Counted from the stretch's first letter, positions 9,412-19,136 are shown. The stretch is 40,377 nt of DNA from Candidatus Saccharibacteria bacterium HGW-Saccharibacteria-1 (GCA_002839415.1 PGXZ01000010.1:1-40377); one strand, 5' to 3'. Program-made: numbers and translations. The notes: generated by a model not told the origin, from the letters alone.

Positions 9412-9831
9412 GTTCTTGCCGCGTTCAATAGCCAACCGCCCGCATCCCGCCGAGCAGCTTCATACCTGGCCCGCGCCATACCTAACAGCCCACTTAAAAA
9501 TATTCCCAAAATGGCTGCCAACTTAGCTTAAGTTAATTTTACCTAATAATCTATCAATCACATCTTCAAAACGGATTCGCTCCGGGCACTAACAAGGGCC
9601 CCGGCGCCTTGTAGTGCTCGGGCTGTAGATGTTTAGGTAATACATTCGATAGATTGTTAGCTATCGTGATCATGTAATATCAAACGTCTCTTATTTTATT
9701 CGCGTCATTCTCATAAACCCCAGCAGTTTTCCTTCTTTTGATGACAAAAGAAGCTATTGTTATTAACTTTTTGGTTAAAAAGGCTAGGACGGAGTTTTGC
9801 TACACTTACATGTTATGAATGTCTAATAGCT
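9412..9831. other. 420-base intergenic stretch between convergent genes
   Basis: No convincing gene is present. The left part (about 9420-9490) is strikingly GC-rich relative to its surroundings. The centre holds the large foldback described separately (9534-9664). Further right is a perfect nine-pair hairpin with arms CTTCTTTTG and CAAAAGAAG around 9730-9755, and another short inverted repeat (CTTTTT/AAAAAG) near 9765-9785. These could end transcription of the two converging genes, but neither has a proper T-run. Confidence 0.5.
9534..9664. ncRNA. Candidate structured RNA or foldback element (long multi-stem hairpin)
   Basis: Three nested stems can be drawn. The outer arms CTAATAATCTATC and GATAGATTGTTAG pair over 13 positions with one G-U type pair. 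ACATCT pairs with AGATGT further in. The inner arm CCGGGCACTAACAAGG pairs with CCTTGTAGTGCTCGG with one bulge and one wobble. The total span is about 125 bases. TTACCTAA on the left flank can instead pair with TTAGGTAA inside, which competes with the outer stem. It does not match the hallmark motifs I know for RNase P, tmRNA or SRP RNA. A decayed mobile element with inverted ends is the other reading. Strand unknown. Confidence 0.4.
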
Positions 9832-12474
9832 CTAGTCTTTAGTAGAATATGCTGACACTTGCTCGGTTGCAGTTCCGGTTGCCGTGTAGTAGCCATTGTC
9901 GATAGCAACAGCTGATACGGCCTTTGCAACGGTATCGGTCGATGGAACGGTGTAGGTGTATGAGCCAGAGCTGTTTAGGGTTGAAACTACGGTGTCGCCG
10001 ACTTTGATTTGAATATTCGTAAGTGCAAAGGTTCCGGCTGTGACGTTGGCTGTGATCACGTAACTGTTTGCGCTTGCTCCAGCTTTAACATCGATTGATA
10101 CTAGAGGTTTAATGTCAGACTCTTTGTGGACATCGTCGTTTTTTGAGGCGTCGTAGCCGTCAGACGCAATGTAAACTTCTTTTTTGGTTACTGGGTCAAT
10201 TGTTTTAGTGACGCTCAGTTCAATTTTAGCTGCGTCAGGTGTTAGGCTGGTGGCCTTTTTCTTAGAAACTTTATCAAATGTCATTTTAGTCGTTGATGAA
10301 CTTTGAGTCTTACTCCACCACGCCGGGTATAGTTCTGTGCCAACTTTTTGGATGCCAGCTGGTTGGGCATACCAATCGCCTGACTTCCATTTGCCCTCGG
10401 CAGCATAGACTTCTTTGTGTGAATATTCCATAACCTTGGCGATAATTTTGCCTGGGATTGATGAAGTCCCTTGTTTTAGAATAGTAGCGTCAGAGTTGCC
10501 TAGCCAAACCCCCATAGTCAGGGCAGGGCTGTAGCTCATCATCCAAATATCCTTGGCGTTGCCATCTTTGTCAGATGTACCGGTCTTTGTCGAGGTTTTA
10601 ACGCCTGGAATAACCATGCCCACGGCATTTCGACCAGCAAGTGGAGACCTGGCGTTGTCATCTGTTAAAATATCACTGACTATGTAGGCCGATTGAGCGT
10701 CAACTATTTGCTTGGGCGCTGGGTCGGTCCATTTTTTGAGTGTTTCAGCCGAACTGTTCTTAACTTCTAGTACAGTTGCTTGGGGTTTGTATACGCCCAT
10801 GCGCGCAAGCGATGAAAATGCGCTAACTAGGTCGACTTGTTTGATACCGCAACCACCAATTGCCGAGGCCAGTCCAGCTGAAGTTTCTTGGGTGCAGTAG
10901 CTAGGAGCTCCCAGGTCGTGAATGGTGTTCAGGGTAGTCTTGACGCCTGATATATACATTGCTTTGACCGCAGGTACGTTACGTGAGGTTGCAAGGCTGG
11001 TTCGTATTGTTACGTTACCTTTGAACGAACGATCGGCGTTTTGAAGCTTGGCCCCATAAATAGCGTCAATATTTTCGTCTTTTAGAATGCTTCCGCTACC
11101 ATAGTTGGTTTGCCCAGCGGCTTTCTTTTGGAATAATTCGCTATATACTAATGGCTTTATAGTTGAACCAGGTTGGATATACGCAGTCGCTGCGTTATCT
11201 TGGCCGTAACCTGCATAATTGAAGTCGCGACTGCCCATAAGTGCGACAATTTGGCCAGTTTGAGTGTCTTCGACTGTGGCGGCGCCGTTACTAAAGCCGG
11301 CGTAATATGGTACGTTCGAGCTAAACATATCGTTCATAGCTTCTTCTAGTTTAGCCTGAATACGCAAATCCAGGGTTGTTTTAACTGTCAGTCCACCTTT
11401 ACCAACAGTTGCTTTGCCAAGCTCTTTTTCGAGTTGAGCGCGAACCATCTGGACAAAGTGTGGAGCTTTAATGTTGGTGTACTGGCTGGCTTCGGGAGCA
11501 ATGTGGTCGATGATAGGATAGGCTTTTGCTTCATCGGCCTGGGCTTTTGTTACGTAGCCTTGCTCGACCATGTTATTAAGGACTGTGTGTTGTCTGGCAA
11601 TTAATGCCTCGTGGCCAGCGACGTGATACGGGTCGAAGATTGATGGATTTTGAGGAATCGATGCGAGCAGAGCTGACTCGGCAAGGGTTAAATCTTTGGC
11701 TGATTTACCAAAATACGTCTGCGCACCAGACTCTACACCGTTACGACGCCCACCGTAAGGTGATTCGTTGAGATATAGATTTAAAATCTGGTCTTTGTTA
11801 TACATACGCTCAACTTCAATAGACAAGATCATTTCTTTGATTTTACGTGGAACGCCATTGAGTCCGCGTTGTTGAGCTTCGTCAGCAAAAAATACTTGCT
11901 TGACTAGCTGCTGGGTTAGTGTTGATCCACCCTGAGTGCTACCGCCGCTAGCGTTATTAACTACGGCGCGCGTTAAGCCCGTTATACTGACGCCCCCATG
12001 TTTGTAAAAGTCTTTATCTTCGATTGCAACAGTAGCGTCCTTTAGATATTTGCTAATATTGTTGCCGTCGACAACTAGTTTGTAATCTCCATCGCCTTTA
12101 TCTTCCCAAAGAACTTGGCCGTTGCGGTCGAGGTATGTTGTAACTGTGCTTTGAACCCTTTTTGAGAGTTCGCTAGGTCGAATGGAATCAAGGTCTTTTC
12201 TGAAGTATGCAAATAGTGCGCCAAATAATAGACAGATGATTAGAATTGTTACGCCAAGAATCTTGAGGGCTTTGATACCGCCTCGTTTGCTAAACCAAAA
12301 ACCAAAGAAATTACGTGGTTTAAGGCGATAAAAAAAGCGTTTTACTGGATGTTTAGGAAGTGATGCCAAATATTGGGCATATTTTTTAGCCTCGGCGTCT
12401 TTTTTAGTTTTACGCGAGCGTGATAAATTTGAGTACACGCTTAGTTTGCGTGATTTTGATTTTTTCTTAAACAC
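9832..12474 (-). CDS. Class A penicillin-binding protein (PBP1A-like)
   Basis: This bifunctional enzyme polymerises and crosslinks peptidoglycan outside the membrane. A basic cytoplasmic tail is followed by one membrane helix (about residues 70-92). The GT51 transglycosylase domain contains the EDKDFYKHGG motif near residue 150 and TQQLVKQ. The transpeptidase domain has GSTIKPL (catalytic Ser with SxxK) near residue 438, SRN near 491 and KTGTSD near 628. The last 120 residues form Ig/FN3-like beta-rich extensions. The start is GTG (complement of 12472-12474) with GGAGAT about nine bases ahead. It is read divergently from tyrS across about 200 bases. Confidence 0.94.
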   Translation of the reverse strand: MFKKKSKSRKLSVYSNLSRSRKTKKDAEAKKYAQYLASLPKHPVKRFFYRLKPRNFFGFWFSKRGGIKALKILGVTILIICLLFGALFAYFRKDLDSIRPSELSKRVQSTVTTYLDRNGQVLWEDKGDGDYKLVVDGNNISKYLKDATVAIEDKDFYKHGGVSITGLTRAVVNNASGGSTQGGSTLTQQLVKQVFFADEAQQRGLNGVPRKIKEMILSIEVERMYNKDQILNLYLNESPYGGRRNGVESGAQTYFGKSAKDLTLAESALLASIPQNPSIFDPYHVAGHEALIARQHTVLNNMVEQGYVTKAQADEAKAYPIIDHIAPEASQYTNIKAPHFVQMVRAQLEKELGKATVGKGGLTVKTTLDLRIQAKLEEAMNDMFSSNVPYYAGFSNGAATVEDTQTGQIVALMGSRDFNYAGYGQDNAATAYIQPGSTIKPLVYSELFQKKAAGQTNYGSGSILKDENIDAIYGAKLQNADRSFKGNVTIRTSLATSRNVPAVKAMYISGVKTTLNTIHDLGAPSYCTQETSAGLASAIGGCGIKQVDLVSAFSSLARMGVYKPQATVLEVKNSSAETLKKWTDPAPKQIVDAQSAYIVSDILTDDNARSPLAGRNAVGMVIPGVKTSTKTGTSDKDGNAKDIWMMSYSPALTMGVWLGNSDATILKQGTSSIPGKIIAKVMEYSHKEVYAAEGKWKSGDWYAQPAGIQKVGTELYPAWWSKTQSSSTTKMTFDKVSKKKATSLTPDAAKIELSVTKTIDPVTKKEVYIASDGYDASKNDDVHKESDIKPLVSIDVKAGASANSYVITANVTAGTFALTNIQIKVGDTVVSTLNSSGSYTYTVPSTDTVAKAVSAVAIDNGYYTATGTATEQVSAYSTKD

Positions 12475-12635
12475 GTAATTTAATCTCCATAATCAATATC
12501 ATCCCATTATAGCATTATGTTGATATTGCTTCTATAATTTAGGATTTAAGTTGGCAGTCTATTTCACGGTCTCCTGTGTTGGCTGTATTTAAAGCTTGGG
12601 ATAGTGACAGCTTCTATGCACCCCATGTCATAATT

Positions 12636-12644
12636 TGATATACT
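12636..12644 (+). promoter_or_regulatory. Extended -10 promoter for tyrS
   Basis: TGATATACT is an extended -10 (TGn followed by TATACT). A start near 12651 leaves a leader of about 29 bases containing GGAGAT ahead of the ATG. The leader is too short for a T-box, so tyrS appears not to be controlled by uncharged tRNA. Confidence 0.5.
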
Positions 12645-12679
12645 AACAGATAGTATAAATTATAACTTATGGAGATAGA

Positions 12680-13894
12680 ATGAAACTTTCCGAAGAACTT
12701 ACCTGGCGTGGCTTTGTCAATCAAACCACTTACGATGACATATCAATACTTGATGGCGATCCGATTTCATTCTATTGGGGAGTTGACCCCAGCTCTAATA
12801 GCATGACGATTGGCAACTTTGCGGCCGCTATGATGGTTCGACATTTTATTGATCATGGTCACAAGGCATATTTGTTGGTCGGTGGTGCGACTGGTATGAT
12901 TGGCGATCCAGATGGCAAGGCCGACGAGCGTAATCTTAAAACTCTTGATGAGATCGCTAAAAACAAAGCTGGTATTGCCGCGCAATACAACAATATTTTT
13001 GCAGGTAAAAATTTTACAATGGTAGATAATTACGATTGGTTCAAGGATATGAATTATCTTGATTTCTTGCGCATGGTTGGCAAGCGTGTGCCTATGAGCC
13101 AAATGTTGGGTCGTGAATTTATTCAGTCACGATTGGGTGCCGAAGGTAATGGTATTAGTTACGCCGAGTTTAGCTATTCGCTAATCCAGGGCTATGATTT
13201 TGTTCATTTATCACGCGAACACGGTGTTAGTTTGCAGGTTTGCGGTGCTGACCAATGGGGTAATTCAATTACTGGCGTTGATTTGATTCGTCGCATGGAT
13301 GGCAAAGAGGCGCACGTTTACTCGACGCCACTAATCATCAACAAAACTACTGGCGTTAAATTCGGCAAGTCCGAAGGTGGTGCGATTTGGTTGGATGATA
13401 AAAAGACTAGCGTTTACAAGTTTTACCAGTTCTGGCTAAATGCCGACGATGCTGGCGTTACTGACTATTTAAAAGTTTACACTTTGCTTGGTCAGGATGA
13501 AATTGAAGAACTTGGTCGACAAACGATTGAAAATCCCGCAGCTCGCTTGGCGCAAAAAACTCTTGCACGTGAGGTTACAAAACTTGTTCATGGCAACGAG
13601 CGAACCGAGAGCGTCGAGCGTGTGATTGACGTGTTGTTTGGCAAAGCCGAATTTCACATTCTGCACGCTGATGATATTGATGAAATGTCGGGTGAAATTC
13701 CGACAGTCGATATGGGTAAGACGATTGTTGAATGTTTGGTTGAATCAGATATAGCCTCTAGCAACGGCGACGCTCGTCGGTTAATAGCGGGAGGTGCTAT
13801 TCAACTGAATGGCGAAAAAGTTCTTGCCGACCAAAATGTTAATTCGACGTCTTTGATTAAAAAAGGCAAAAATAGTTTTATTTTAGTTAAATAA
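12680..13894 (+). CDS. tyrS: Tyrosyl-tRNA synthetase
   Basis: The enzyme attaches tyrosine to tRNA-Tyr. This class I synthetase shows the HIGH-equivalent in the MTIGNFAA segment near residue 38, a tyrosine/ATP-pocket region around YDFVHL and QVCGADQWGN, and the KMSKS equivalent KFGKS near residue 227. An S4 RNA-binding domain closes the protein (about 345-404, DARRLIAGGAIQLNGEKV). The length of 404 residues is typical of the bacterial TyrRS group with KFGKS-type loops. The hexomutase gene follows after 26 bases. Confidence 0.96.
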   Translation: MKLSEELTWRGFVNQTTYDDISILDGDPISFYWGVDPSSNSMTIGNFAAAMMVRHFIDHGHKAYLLVGGATGMIGDPDGKADERNLKTLDEIAKNKAGIAAQYNNIFAGKNFTMVDNYDWFKDMNYLDFLRMVGKRVPMSQMLGREFIQSRLGAEGNGISYAEFSYSLIQGYDFVHLSREHGVSLQVCGADQWGNSITGVDLIRRMDGKEAHVYSTPLIINKTTGVKFGKSEGGAIWLDDKKTSVYKFYQFWLNADDAGVTDYLKVYTLLGQDEIEELGRQTIENPAARLAQKTLAREVTKLVHGNERTESVERVIDVLFGKAEFHILHADDIDEMSGEIPTVDMGKTIVECLVESDIASSNGDARRLIAGGAIQLNGEKVLADQNVNSTSLIKKGKNSFILVK

Positions 13895-13920
13895 ATTTAA
13901 TAGGAATAAGGGGTTGTTAT

Positions 13921-15690
13921 ATGGAACTATCAACGGATAACTTGTCGCAAAATGCAATAAACAATATCAATAAATGGCTTAACGAACCAAAATATGCTGA
14001 GTACAAGGCCGATATTGAATCTTTAATTCGGTTGGGTGAGTGGGCGCAACTTGAAGATGCTTTTTTCAAAGAAATTGAGTTTGGTACGGGCGGCCGTCGC
14101 GGTAAAACTGGCGTTGGCTCAAACCGAATCAACAAAGTTACGATTGGAGAGTCGGCTCAGGCATTATGTGAATATGCGTTATCTTTTGACAAAAATGCAG
14201 CTGAAAAAGGTATTGTGATCGCTTATGATACCAGATTAACTTCGTTGGAGCTAAGCTGTTTTGCAGCCCAGGTGGTAGCAGCAAACGGATTTAAGACTTA
14301 TTTATTCGACGGTTTTAGGGCGACACCAGAGCTAAGCTTTGCCCTACGTCACCTTGGTTGTGCGGCGGGAATTGTCATCAGCGCCAGTCATAATCCACCA
14401 ACTGATAATGGTTTCAAGGCTTATTGGAGCGACGGTGGTCAATTGGTGGCCCCTCATGATAAGGGTGTTATGGCTACGGCGAACAAGGTAAATGATATTA
14501 AAATTGTTGATTATGACGAAGCGATTTCAGATGGGCGAATTGTGATTGTTGGCAAGGAGATTGATGACGAATATATCAAAGTCGCATCAGCCGAATCGTT
14601 GAATAATTATCGTGATATATCAATTGTTTATTCGCCGCTACATGGCACTGGTCAGGTTAGTGTGTTGCCGGTTCTACGAGCGGTTGGCTTTGAGAATATT
14701 TTATTAGTTGAAGAGCAGATGACGCCTGATGGTAATTTTCCGACAATTCCTAGCGGCAAACCTAACCCAGAAGAGATTTCAGCAAACGACATGGCCGTTG
14801 AAAAAATGATGAACGAAATGGCTGATATTGCAATCACGAATGATCCGGATGCTGATCGAATTGGTGTTATCGTCAGACAAGGTGAAAAGCCAGTCTATCT
14901 TAGCGGTAATCAATCTGCTGTACTGGTCGCTGATTTTACTCTTGGTAAGCTTAGAAATGAAAATCTGCTTTCGTCAAAGAATTATATCGCTAAAACAATC
15001 GTTACAACTGACATGCTGACTGCACTCGCAGATGAATATGGTGTTACGATGTATACGAATATGCTGATTGGTTTTAAATATATCGGCGAGTTGATCTTAA
15101 ATAAAGAAAACACTGATGAAATTTTTGTTGTTGGTGGCGAAGAAAGCTATGGATTATTAAAAGGTACGTACGCTCGTGATAAGGATGGTGTTTCGGGTGC
15201 ATTGCCGCTGGCTGAGTATGCTGCCGAGCTAAAACTTCGGGATATGACACTCTATGACAGATTACTGGAATTATATGCCCAGCATGGTATATATGTTGAG
15301 CGACTGGACAATATGGTTTGCCCTGGCGCATCTGGTTTTGAAAAAATGCAAAAGATTATGGACGGTTTGCGTAAATCCGCGCCTGTTGAAATTTGCGAAC
15401 ACAAGGTGACGGCCGTGCTGGATTACGCCTCGCTTTCAAAACTTGATATTGAAACAGGCAAAACCTCGGACATAGATTGTGCTAGTGGTAACGTAATCGT
15501 ATTAGAATTTGGTGATAGTCGTAGGCGAGTTACGATTCGACCAAGCGGTACCGAGCCAAAGCTAAAGTTCTATGTTCAGTGGTATCAAGATGTTGATAAT
15601 GATAACAATATTGCCGATCAATATGCTGACATTGAAAATCAGCTTAAGCTCTTGGCTATTGAACTTGAAAAGACTTTGCTTAATTTTTAA
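13921..15690 (+). CDS. Phosphoglucomutase/phosphomannomutase (alpha-D-phosphohexomutase)
   Basis: The enzyme interconverts hexose 1- and 6-phosphates. The catalytic phosphoserine lies in SASHNPPTDNGFK near residue 155, the Mg-binding loop is DPDADR near 307, the sugar-binding loop is GGEESYG near 404 and the phosphate-binding loop is RPSGTEPK near 539. The length of about 590 residues fits the PgcA-like subgroup. AAGGGG precedes the ATG. In a genome with a reduced metabolism it probably supplies sugar nucleotides for cell-wall or surface glycans, although the precise substrate cannot be told from sequence. recG starts nine bases after the stop. Confidence 0.92.
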   Translation: MELSTDNLSQNAINNINKWLNEPKYAEYKADIESLIRLGEWAQLEDAFFKEIEFGTGGRRGKTGVGSNRINKVTIGESAQALCEYALSFDKNAAEKGIVIAYDTRLTSLELSCFAAQVVAANGFKTYLFDGFRATPELSFALRHLGCAAGIVISASHNPPTDNGFKAYWSDGGQLVAPHDKGVMATANKVNDIKIVDYDEAISDGRIVIVGKEIDDEYIKVASAESLNNYRDISIVYSPLHGTGQVSVLPVLRAVGFENILLVEEQMTPDGNFPTIPSGKPNPEEISANDMAVEKMMNEMADIAITNDPDADRIGVIVRQGEKPVYLSGNQSAVLVADFTLGKLRNENLLSSKNYIAKTIVTTDMLTALADEYGVTMYTNMLIGFKYIGELILNKENTDEIFVVGGEESYGLLKGTYARDKDGVSGALPLAEYAAELKLRDMTLYDRLLELYAQHGIYVERLDNMVCPGASGFEKMQKIMDGLRKSAPVEICEHKVTAVLDYASLSKLDIETGKTSDIDCASGNVIVLEFGDSRRRVTIRPSGTEPKLKFYVQWYQDVDNDNNIADQYADIENQLKLLAIELEKTLLNF

Positions 15691-15699
15691 TCGTTATAT

Positions 15700-17730
15700 A
15701 TGAATCTTTTAACCCCAATCGATAAAATTAAAGGTGTCGGCAGCAAGATAAATGAACAATTATCTTCGGCTGGCATCAAAACGGTTGGTGATTTGATTAG
15801 TTTTTATCCGCGTGCGCACGAGGACTTCTCGAGAGTTGTTGATATTGCTGATATAAGACCAGGCAAGGCGACGATTAAGGCCAAGTGCGAGAGTATTTCA
15901 ACACGACCAGTCCGAAGGGGCTTGCGTATCACAACGGCAACTTTGGCTGATAAAACCGGAAAGCTACAAGCGGTTTGGTTTAATCAGCCTTATCGCGAAA
16001 AGCAGTTAAAAACAGGCGAGGAGTTTTATTTTTCGGGTGAGTTTGAATTTAATTACAATCGCTATCAATTATCAGGCCCGAGTGCTGAATTGGTTAGTGA
16101 TATGCCAATTCAAACCGACAGAATATTGCCAATTTATCGTTCGGTCAAGGGTTTAAAAACGACTTTGATACGTAAGTTGTTGTCAGAACTCAGGCCGCTA
16201 ATTTCGATATTGCCTGAAACTTTGCCACCAGATATTGTTAAAAGAGAAAATTTAGTTTCGCGCAGCCAGGCAATCATGGCGATGCATTTTCCCGATAGTA
16301 TGGCTGATATTGAAAAGGCACGCGAGCGTTTGGCATTCGAAGAGTTGTTTCAGTTGCTACTAGCCAGTCAACTTAATCGCCAAGAAAATGCCAAACTAAT
16401 TGGTTGGTCAATTCCGTTCGAGCAATCAGTCGTGGCCGATTTTGTCAGCAAGCTTTCATTTAAACTGACTTCGGCTCAACGTGTTGCCGCCTGGGAAATT
16501 ATCCAGGATCTCGAGCAAAAAACGCCAATGAATCGTTTATTACAAGGCGACGTTGGTTCGGGCAAGACAGTTGTTGCTGGGCTGGTGGCTTGCCAAGTTA
16601 CGAGCGCAGGCTTGCAAACGGCTATTATGGCACCAACAGAAATACTGGCAACCCAGCATGCCGAAACTCTATGTAAGTTATTGCAGCCTTTTGGTATTAA
16701 AGTTGGTCTGTTGACGGGTAGCGTCAAAGGTCTGGCGCGCAAAATGCTATATGAACAAATCGAAAAAGGTACGGTTGATGTGGTTATTGGCACGCACGCG
16801 TTATTACAGCCAACTGTAAAGTTTCACAAGCTTGGGTTTGTGGTAATTGACGAGCAACACCGCTTTGGCGTTAAGCAACGCCAGTTACTGCTGGAAAAAT
16901 CGCAGTTTATGCCACATATGCTAGCAATGACCGCCACGCCGATTCCGCGCAGTTTGGCTTTGACAGTTTATGGTGAGCTAGATATTAGTATTTTAAATGA
17001 ACTTCCGGCTGGTCGTAAACCTATTTTGACTAAGATATGGTCACCTAACAGTCGGGCTCAATTGTATGAAAAGATTGATACCGAAATTGATGCAGGCCGT
17101 CAGGTTTATGTAATTTGTAGCCTAATCGAAGACAACCCTGATAATGAAATCAAAAGCGTTCAGTCTGAATTTGTTAAGTTGCAAAATTCAATTTTCAAGC
17201 ATCGTCGAATTGGTTTATTACACGGCAAGATGAAGCCTGATGAAAAAGATGACGTTATGCAACGTTTCGCATCTCATCAGCTAGATATTTTAGTAAGTAC
17301 AACGGTAGTCGAAGTTGGCGTGGATGTACCTAATTCTACTGTAATGCTGATCGAAAACGCTGATAGATTTGGTTTGTCCCAACTTCATCAGTTGCGCGGA
17401 AGGGTTGGTCGCAGTATTCACCAAAGTTATTGTTATTTGGTAAATAGTACTAGCGCTAAACCAACCAAGCGCTTGCTTGAGATTGAAAAAAGCAACGACG
17501 GCTTTTATTTGGCCGAGGTTGACCTAAAACTTCGTGGCCCCGGCGAAATATACGGTCGTGCTCAGCATGGTGCACTTAATCTACAAATTGCAACGTTAGC
17601 GGACACTAAACTTATTTCACGCGCCCAGTCCCAAGCCAAATTATTCGCTTTGGTCAGCAAAAATCTGATACAATATAAGCAATTGGCGGCTGCCGTTCAT
17701 TACTATCAGCGCCTGACAACATTAAACTAA
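15700..17730 (+). CDS. recG: ATP-dependent DNA helicase RecG
   Basis: RecG remodels stalled replication forks and branched recombination intermediates. The N-terminal part contains a helix-hairpin-helix-like start (IKGVGSKINEQL) and the OB-fold wedge domain (about 55-145). Helicase motifs are clear: Walker A GDVGSGKT near residue 283, DEQHRFG near 383, TATPIPRS near 408, and LHQLRGRVGRS near 562. The length of 676 residues is normal. It lies nine bases downstream of the hexomutase with no clear ribosome binding site, so translation is probably coupled. Confidence 0.96.
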   Translation: MNLLTPIDKIKGVGSKINEQLSSAGIKTVGDLISFYPRAHEDFSRVVDIADIRPGKATIKAKCESISTRPVRRGLRITTATLADKTGKLQAVWFNQPYREKQLKTGEEFYFSGEFEFNYNRYQLSGPSAELVSDMPIQTDRILPIYRSVKGLKTTLIRKLLSELRPLISILPETLPPDIVKRENLVSRSQAIMAMHFPDSMADIEKARERLAFEELFQLLLASQLNRQENAKLIGWSIPFEQSVVADFVSKLSFKLTSAQRVAAWEIIQDLEQKTPMNRLLQGDVGSGKTVVAGLVACQVTSAGLQTAIMAPTEILATQHAETLCKLLQPFGIKVGLLTGSVKGLARKMLYEQIEKGTVDVVIGTHALLQPTVKFHKLGFVVIDEQHRFGVKQRQLLLEKSQFMPHMLAMTATPIPRSLALTVYGELDISILNELPAGRKPILTKIWSPNSRAQLYEKIDTEIDAGRQVYVICSLIEDNPDNEIKSVQSEFVKLQNSIFKHRRIGLLHGKMKPDEKDDVMQRFASHQLDILVSTTVVEVGVDVPNSTVMLIENADRFGLSQLHQLRGRVGRSIHQSYCYLVNSTSAKPTKRLLEIEKSNDGFYLAEVDLKLRGPGEIYGRAQHGALNLQIATLADTKLISRAQSQAKLFALVSKNLIQYKQLAAAVHYYQRLTTLN

Positions 17731-17763
17731 ATAATTATAAAAATTAAATAGCTAGGCAAATTC

Positions 17764-18579
17764 ATGTACGCAGGAACAACACTTCGGCGCCATTCTGGCA
17801 AAATCGTCGGAGTTCATCAAAAAATTGATCGTATTGCTCGTCGAGGTCTTAATAAATATTTACCTGATTACGTGATTTTTCCTGGTATCAAACAAATTTT
17901 GTATTTTGAAGGCAAAAACGGTCCTGACGCAATTAGGTATATGAGTCCGGCCATCGACAAGCCGTGGCATTTTATTGACCCTTCAAAACCCGAAGATAGA
18001 ATATTGGTACAGATTATCGAAAGTCATATCATTAACTTGGCTGACGCCATTAAATCAGCTGATAACATCAGGTCTGCTTTTGAATGTTCGTGGTTAGCCC
18101 ATGCGGTTGTAGACGGTCTGACGCCGTCTCATCACTATCCTTTGCATGACAAGATAGAAGAGTTATGGGGCATGCCTCGTCACGAAATTGAAAGCGGCAA
18201 AATAAAAAAGATTATTCATGGTGTTAATCGACGCGATACGCTGTTAAAGACTTGGGAATATTGGGGAGCGGGCGGTGTAATGACGGCGCATATCATGTTC
18301 GAGATGGGCGTAGCGTCGGCGATTTCGTCTGATAATTTCAAAAAAATCGGTGCTACGGTTGATGATATTAAATCATTGCGCCAAAACGGTTTTGAGGCTG
18401 AATTTGTTAAATCGCTTAATTTGATAAATGATATGAAGCTATATGACGAGTTCGGCAAGACTGGTTGGACGCGGCATCTAGCATCGAAAACTAAAAAGTT
18501 CTTAATACCAGAAATCATTAAGGCCGTTACTCTGGCCTGGTATCAAGCTCTGATCATCGCTGAGGCGGTTGAAGCGTGA
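17764..18579 (+). CDS. Hypothetical helical protein with His/Asp-rich segment (possibly zinc phospholipase C/P1-nuclease-like)
   Basis: I do not recognise a defined family with certainty. The 271 residues are mainly helical without a signal peptide. A central segment near residues 112-130 reads HAVVDGLTPSHHYPLHD, with a cluster of His and Asp resembling metal-binding helices of zinc-dependent phospholipase C and S1/P1 nucleases; other His residues occur near the start (RRHSGK) and at PWHFIDP. The gene sits between recG and rsmD, and rsmD starts on its stop codon, so the two are tightly coupled. Metal-dependent hydrolase activity is a guess from the histidine pattern. Confidence 0.6.
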   Translation: MYAGTTLRRHSGKIVGVHQKIDRIARRGLNKYLPDYVIFPGIKQILYFEGKNGPDAIRYMSPAIDKPWHFIDPSKPEDRILVQIIESHIINLADAIKSADNIRSAFECSWLAHAVVDGLTPSHHYPLHDKIEELWGMPRHEIESGKIKKIIHGVNRRDTLLKTWEYWGAGGVMTAHIMFEMGVASAISSDNFKKIGATVDDIKSLRQNGFEAEFVKSLNLINDMKLYDEFGKTGWTRHLASKTKKFLIPEIIKAVTLAWYQALIIAEAVEA

Positions 18580-19115
18580 ATTTGCGTATTATTTCAGGTC
18601 GGTTTGGAGGACGCACTATACAGGCTCCTAGCGGTAAAATCACGCATCCAATGGGCGATAGGGTGCGTGGATCGATGTTTAATATAATTGGCGACGAGAT
18701 TCAGGATGCTGACGTTTTGGATGTATTTGCCGGTACTGGCTCGTTAGGTTTAGAGGCGCTAAGTCGTGGCGCGGCAACGGCGACTTTTGTTGAGCGAGAT
18801 CGAGTGGCCAGTCGTATTCTGGCAGAAAACATTAAAGCGCTAGGCGTAGAAAATATTACAACATCAGTTCAAATTGGGCTTGGTACCTGGATTGATAAGA
18901 ACCAAGACAGATTATATGACGTTATTTTTGCTGATCCACCATATAACAATTTACAGTTATCCACAGCCTCGCGTTTAATAGGGCTATTAAAACCTAATGG
19001 GCTTATGATATTATCGTATCCAGGTAGAGGTGAGGCGCCGTCCATAATGGGAGTTGTTGTGGTGGACAATCGTAGTTACGGAAATGCGGCCCTAACGTTT
19101 TACCGTAAGAAATAG
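18576..19115 (+). CDS. rsmD: 16S rRNA (guanine966-N2)-methyltransferase RsmD
   Basis: RsmD methylates G966 of 16S rRNA using S-adenosylmethionine. The N-terminus (RIISGRFGGR) is a strong family signature, motif I is DVFAGTGSLGLEALSRGA near residue 49, and the catalytic motif IV is ADPPYNN near residue 118. The length of 179 residues is normal. The GTG start at 18576 overlaps the TGA stop of the upstream gene by four bases. An intrinsic terminator follows immediately. Confidence 0.94.
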   Translation: MNLRIISGRFGGRTIQAPSGKITHPMGDRVRGSMFNIIGDEIQDADVLDVFAGTGSLGLEALSRGAATATFVERDRVASRILAENIKALGVENITTSVQIGLGTWIDKNQDRLYDVIFADPPYNNLQLSTASRLIGLLKPNGLMILSYPGRGEAPSIMGVVVVDNRSYGNAALTFYRKK

Positions 19116-19136
19116 CGACCGAGAGGCCGCTATTTT
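19110..19136 (+). terminator. Intrinsic terminator after rsmD
   Basis: AAATAGCG pairs with CGCTATTT over eight positions, with an inner CC/GG pairing closing a GAGA loop, followed by T residues. The first arm includes the rsmD stop codon. Confidence 0.75.

Noticed and set aside
9369-9521. 50-codon minus-strand frame in the GC-rich patch
   Set aside because: No ATG, no ribosome binding site, and a long antisense overlap with the PIN-TRAM gene; kept only as an observation.
12475-12679. T-box riboswitch ahead of tyrS
   Set aside because: The extended -10 box leaves a leader of only about 29 bases, too short for a T-box, and no specifier hairpin or T-box sequence was found.
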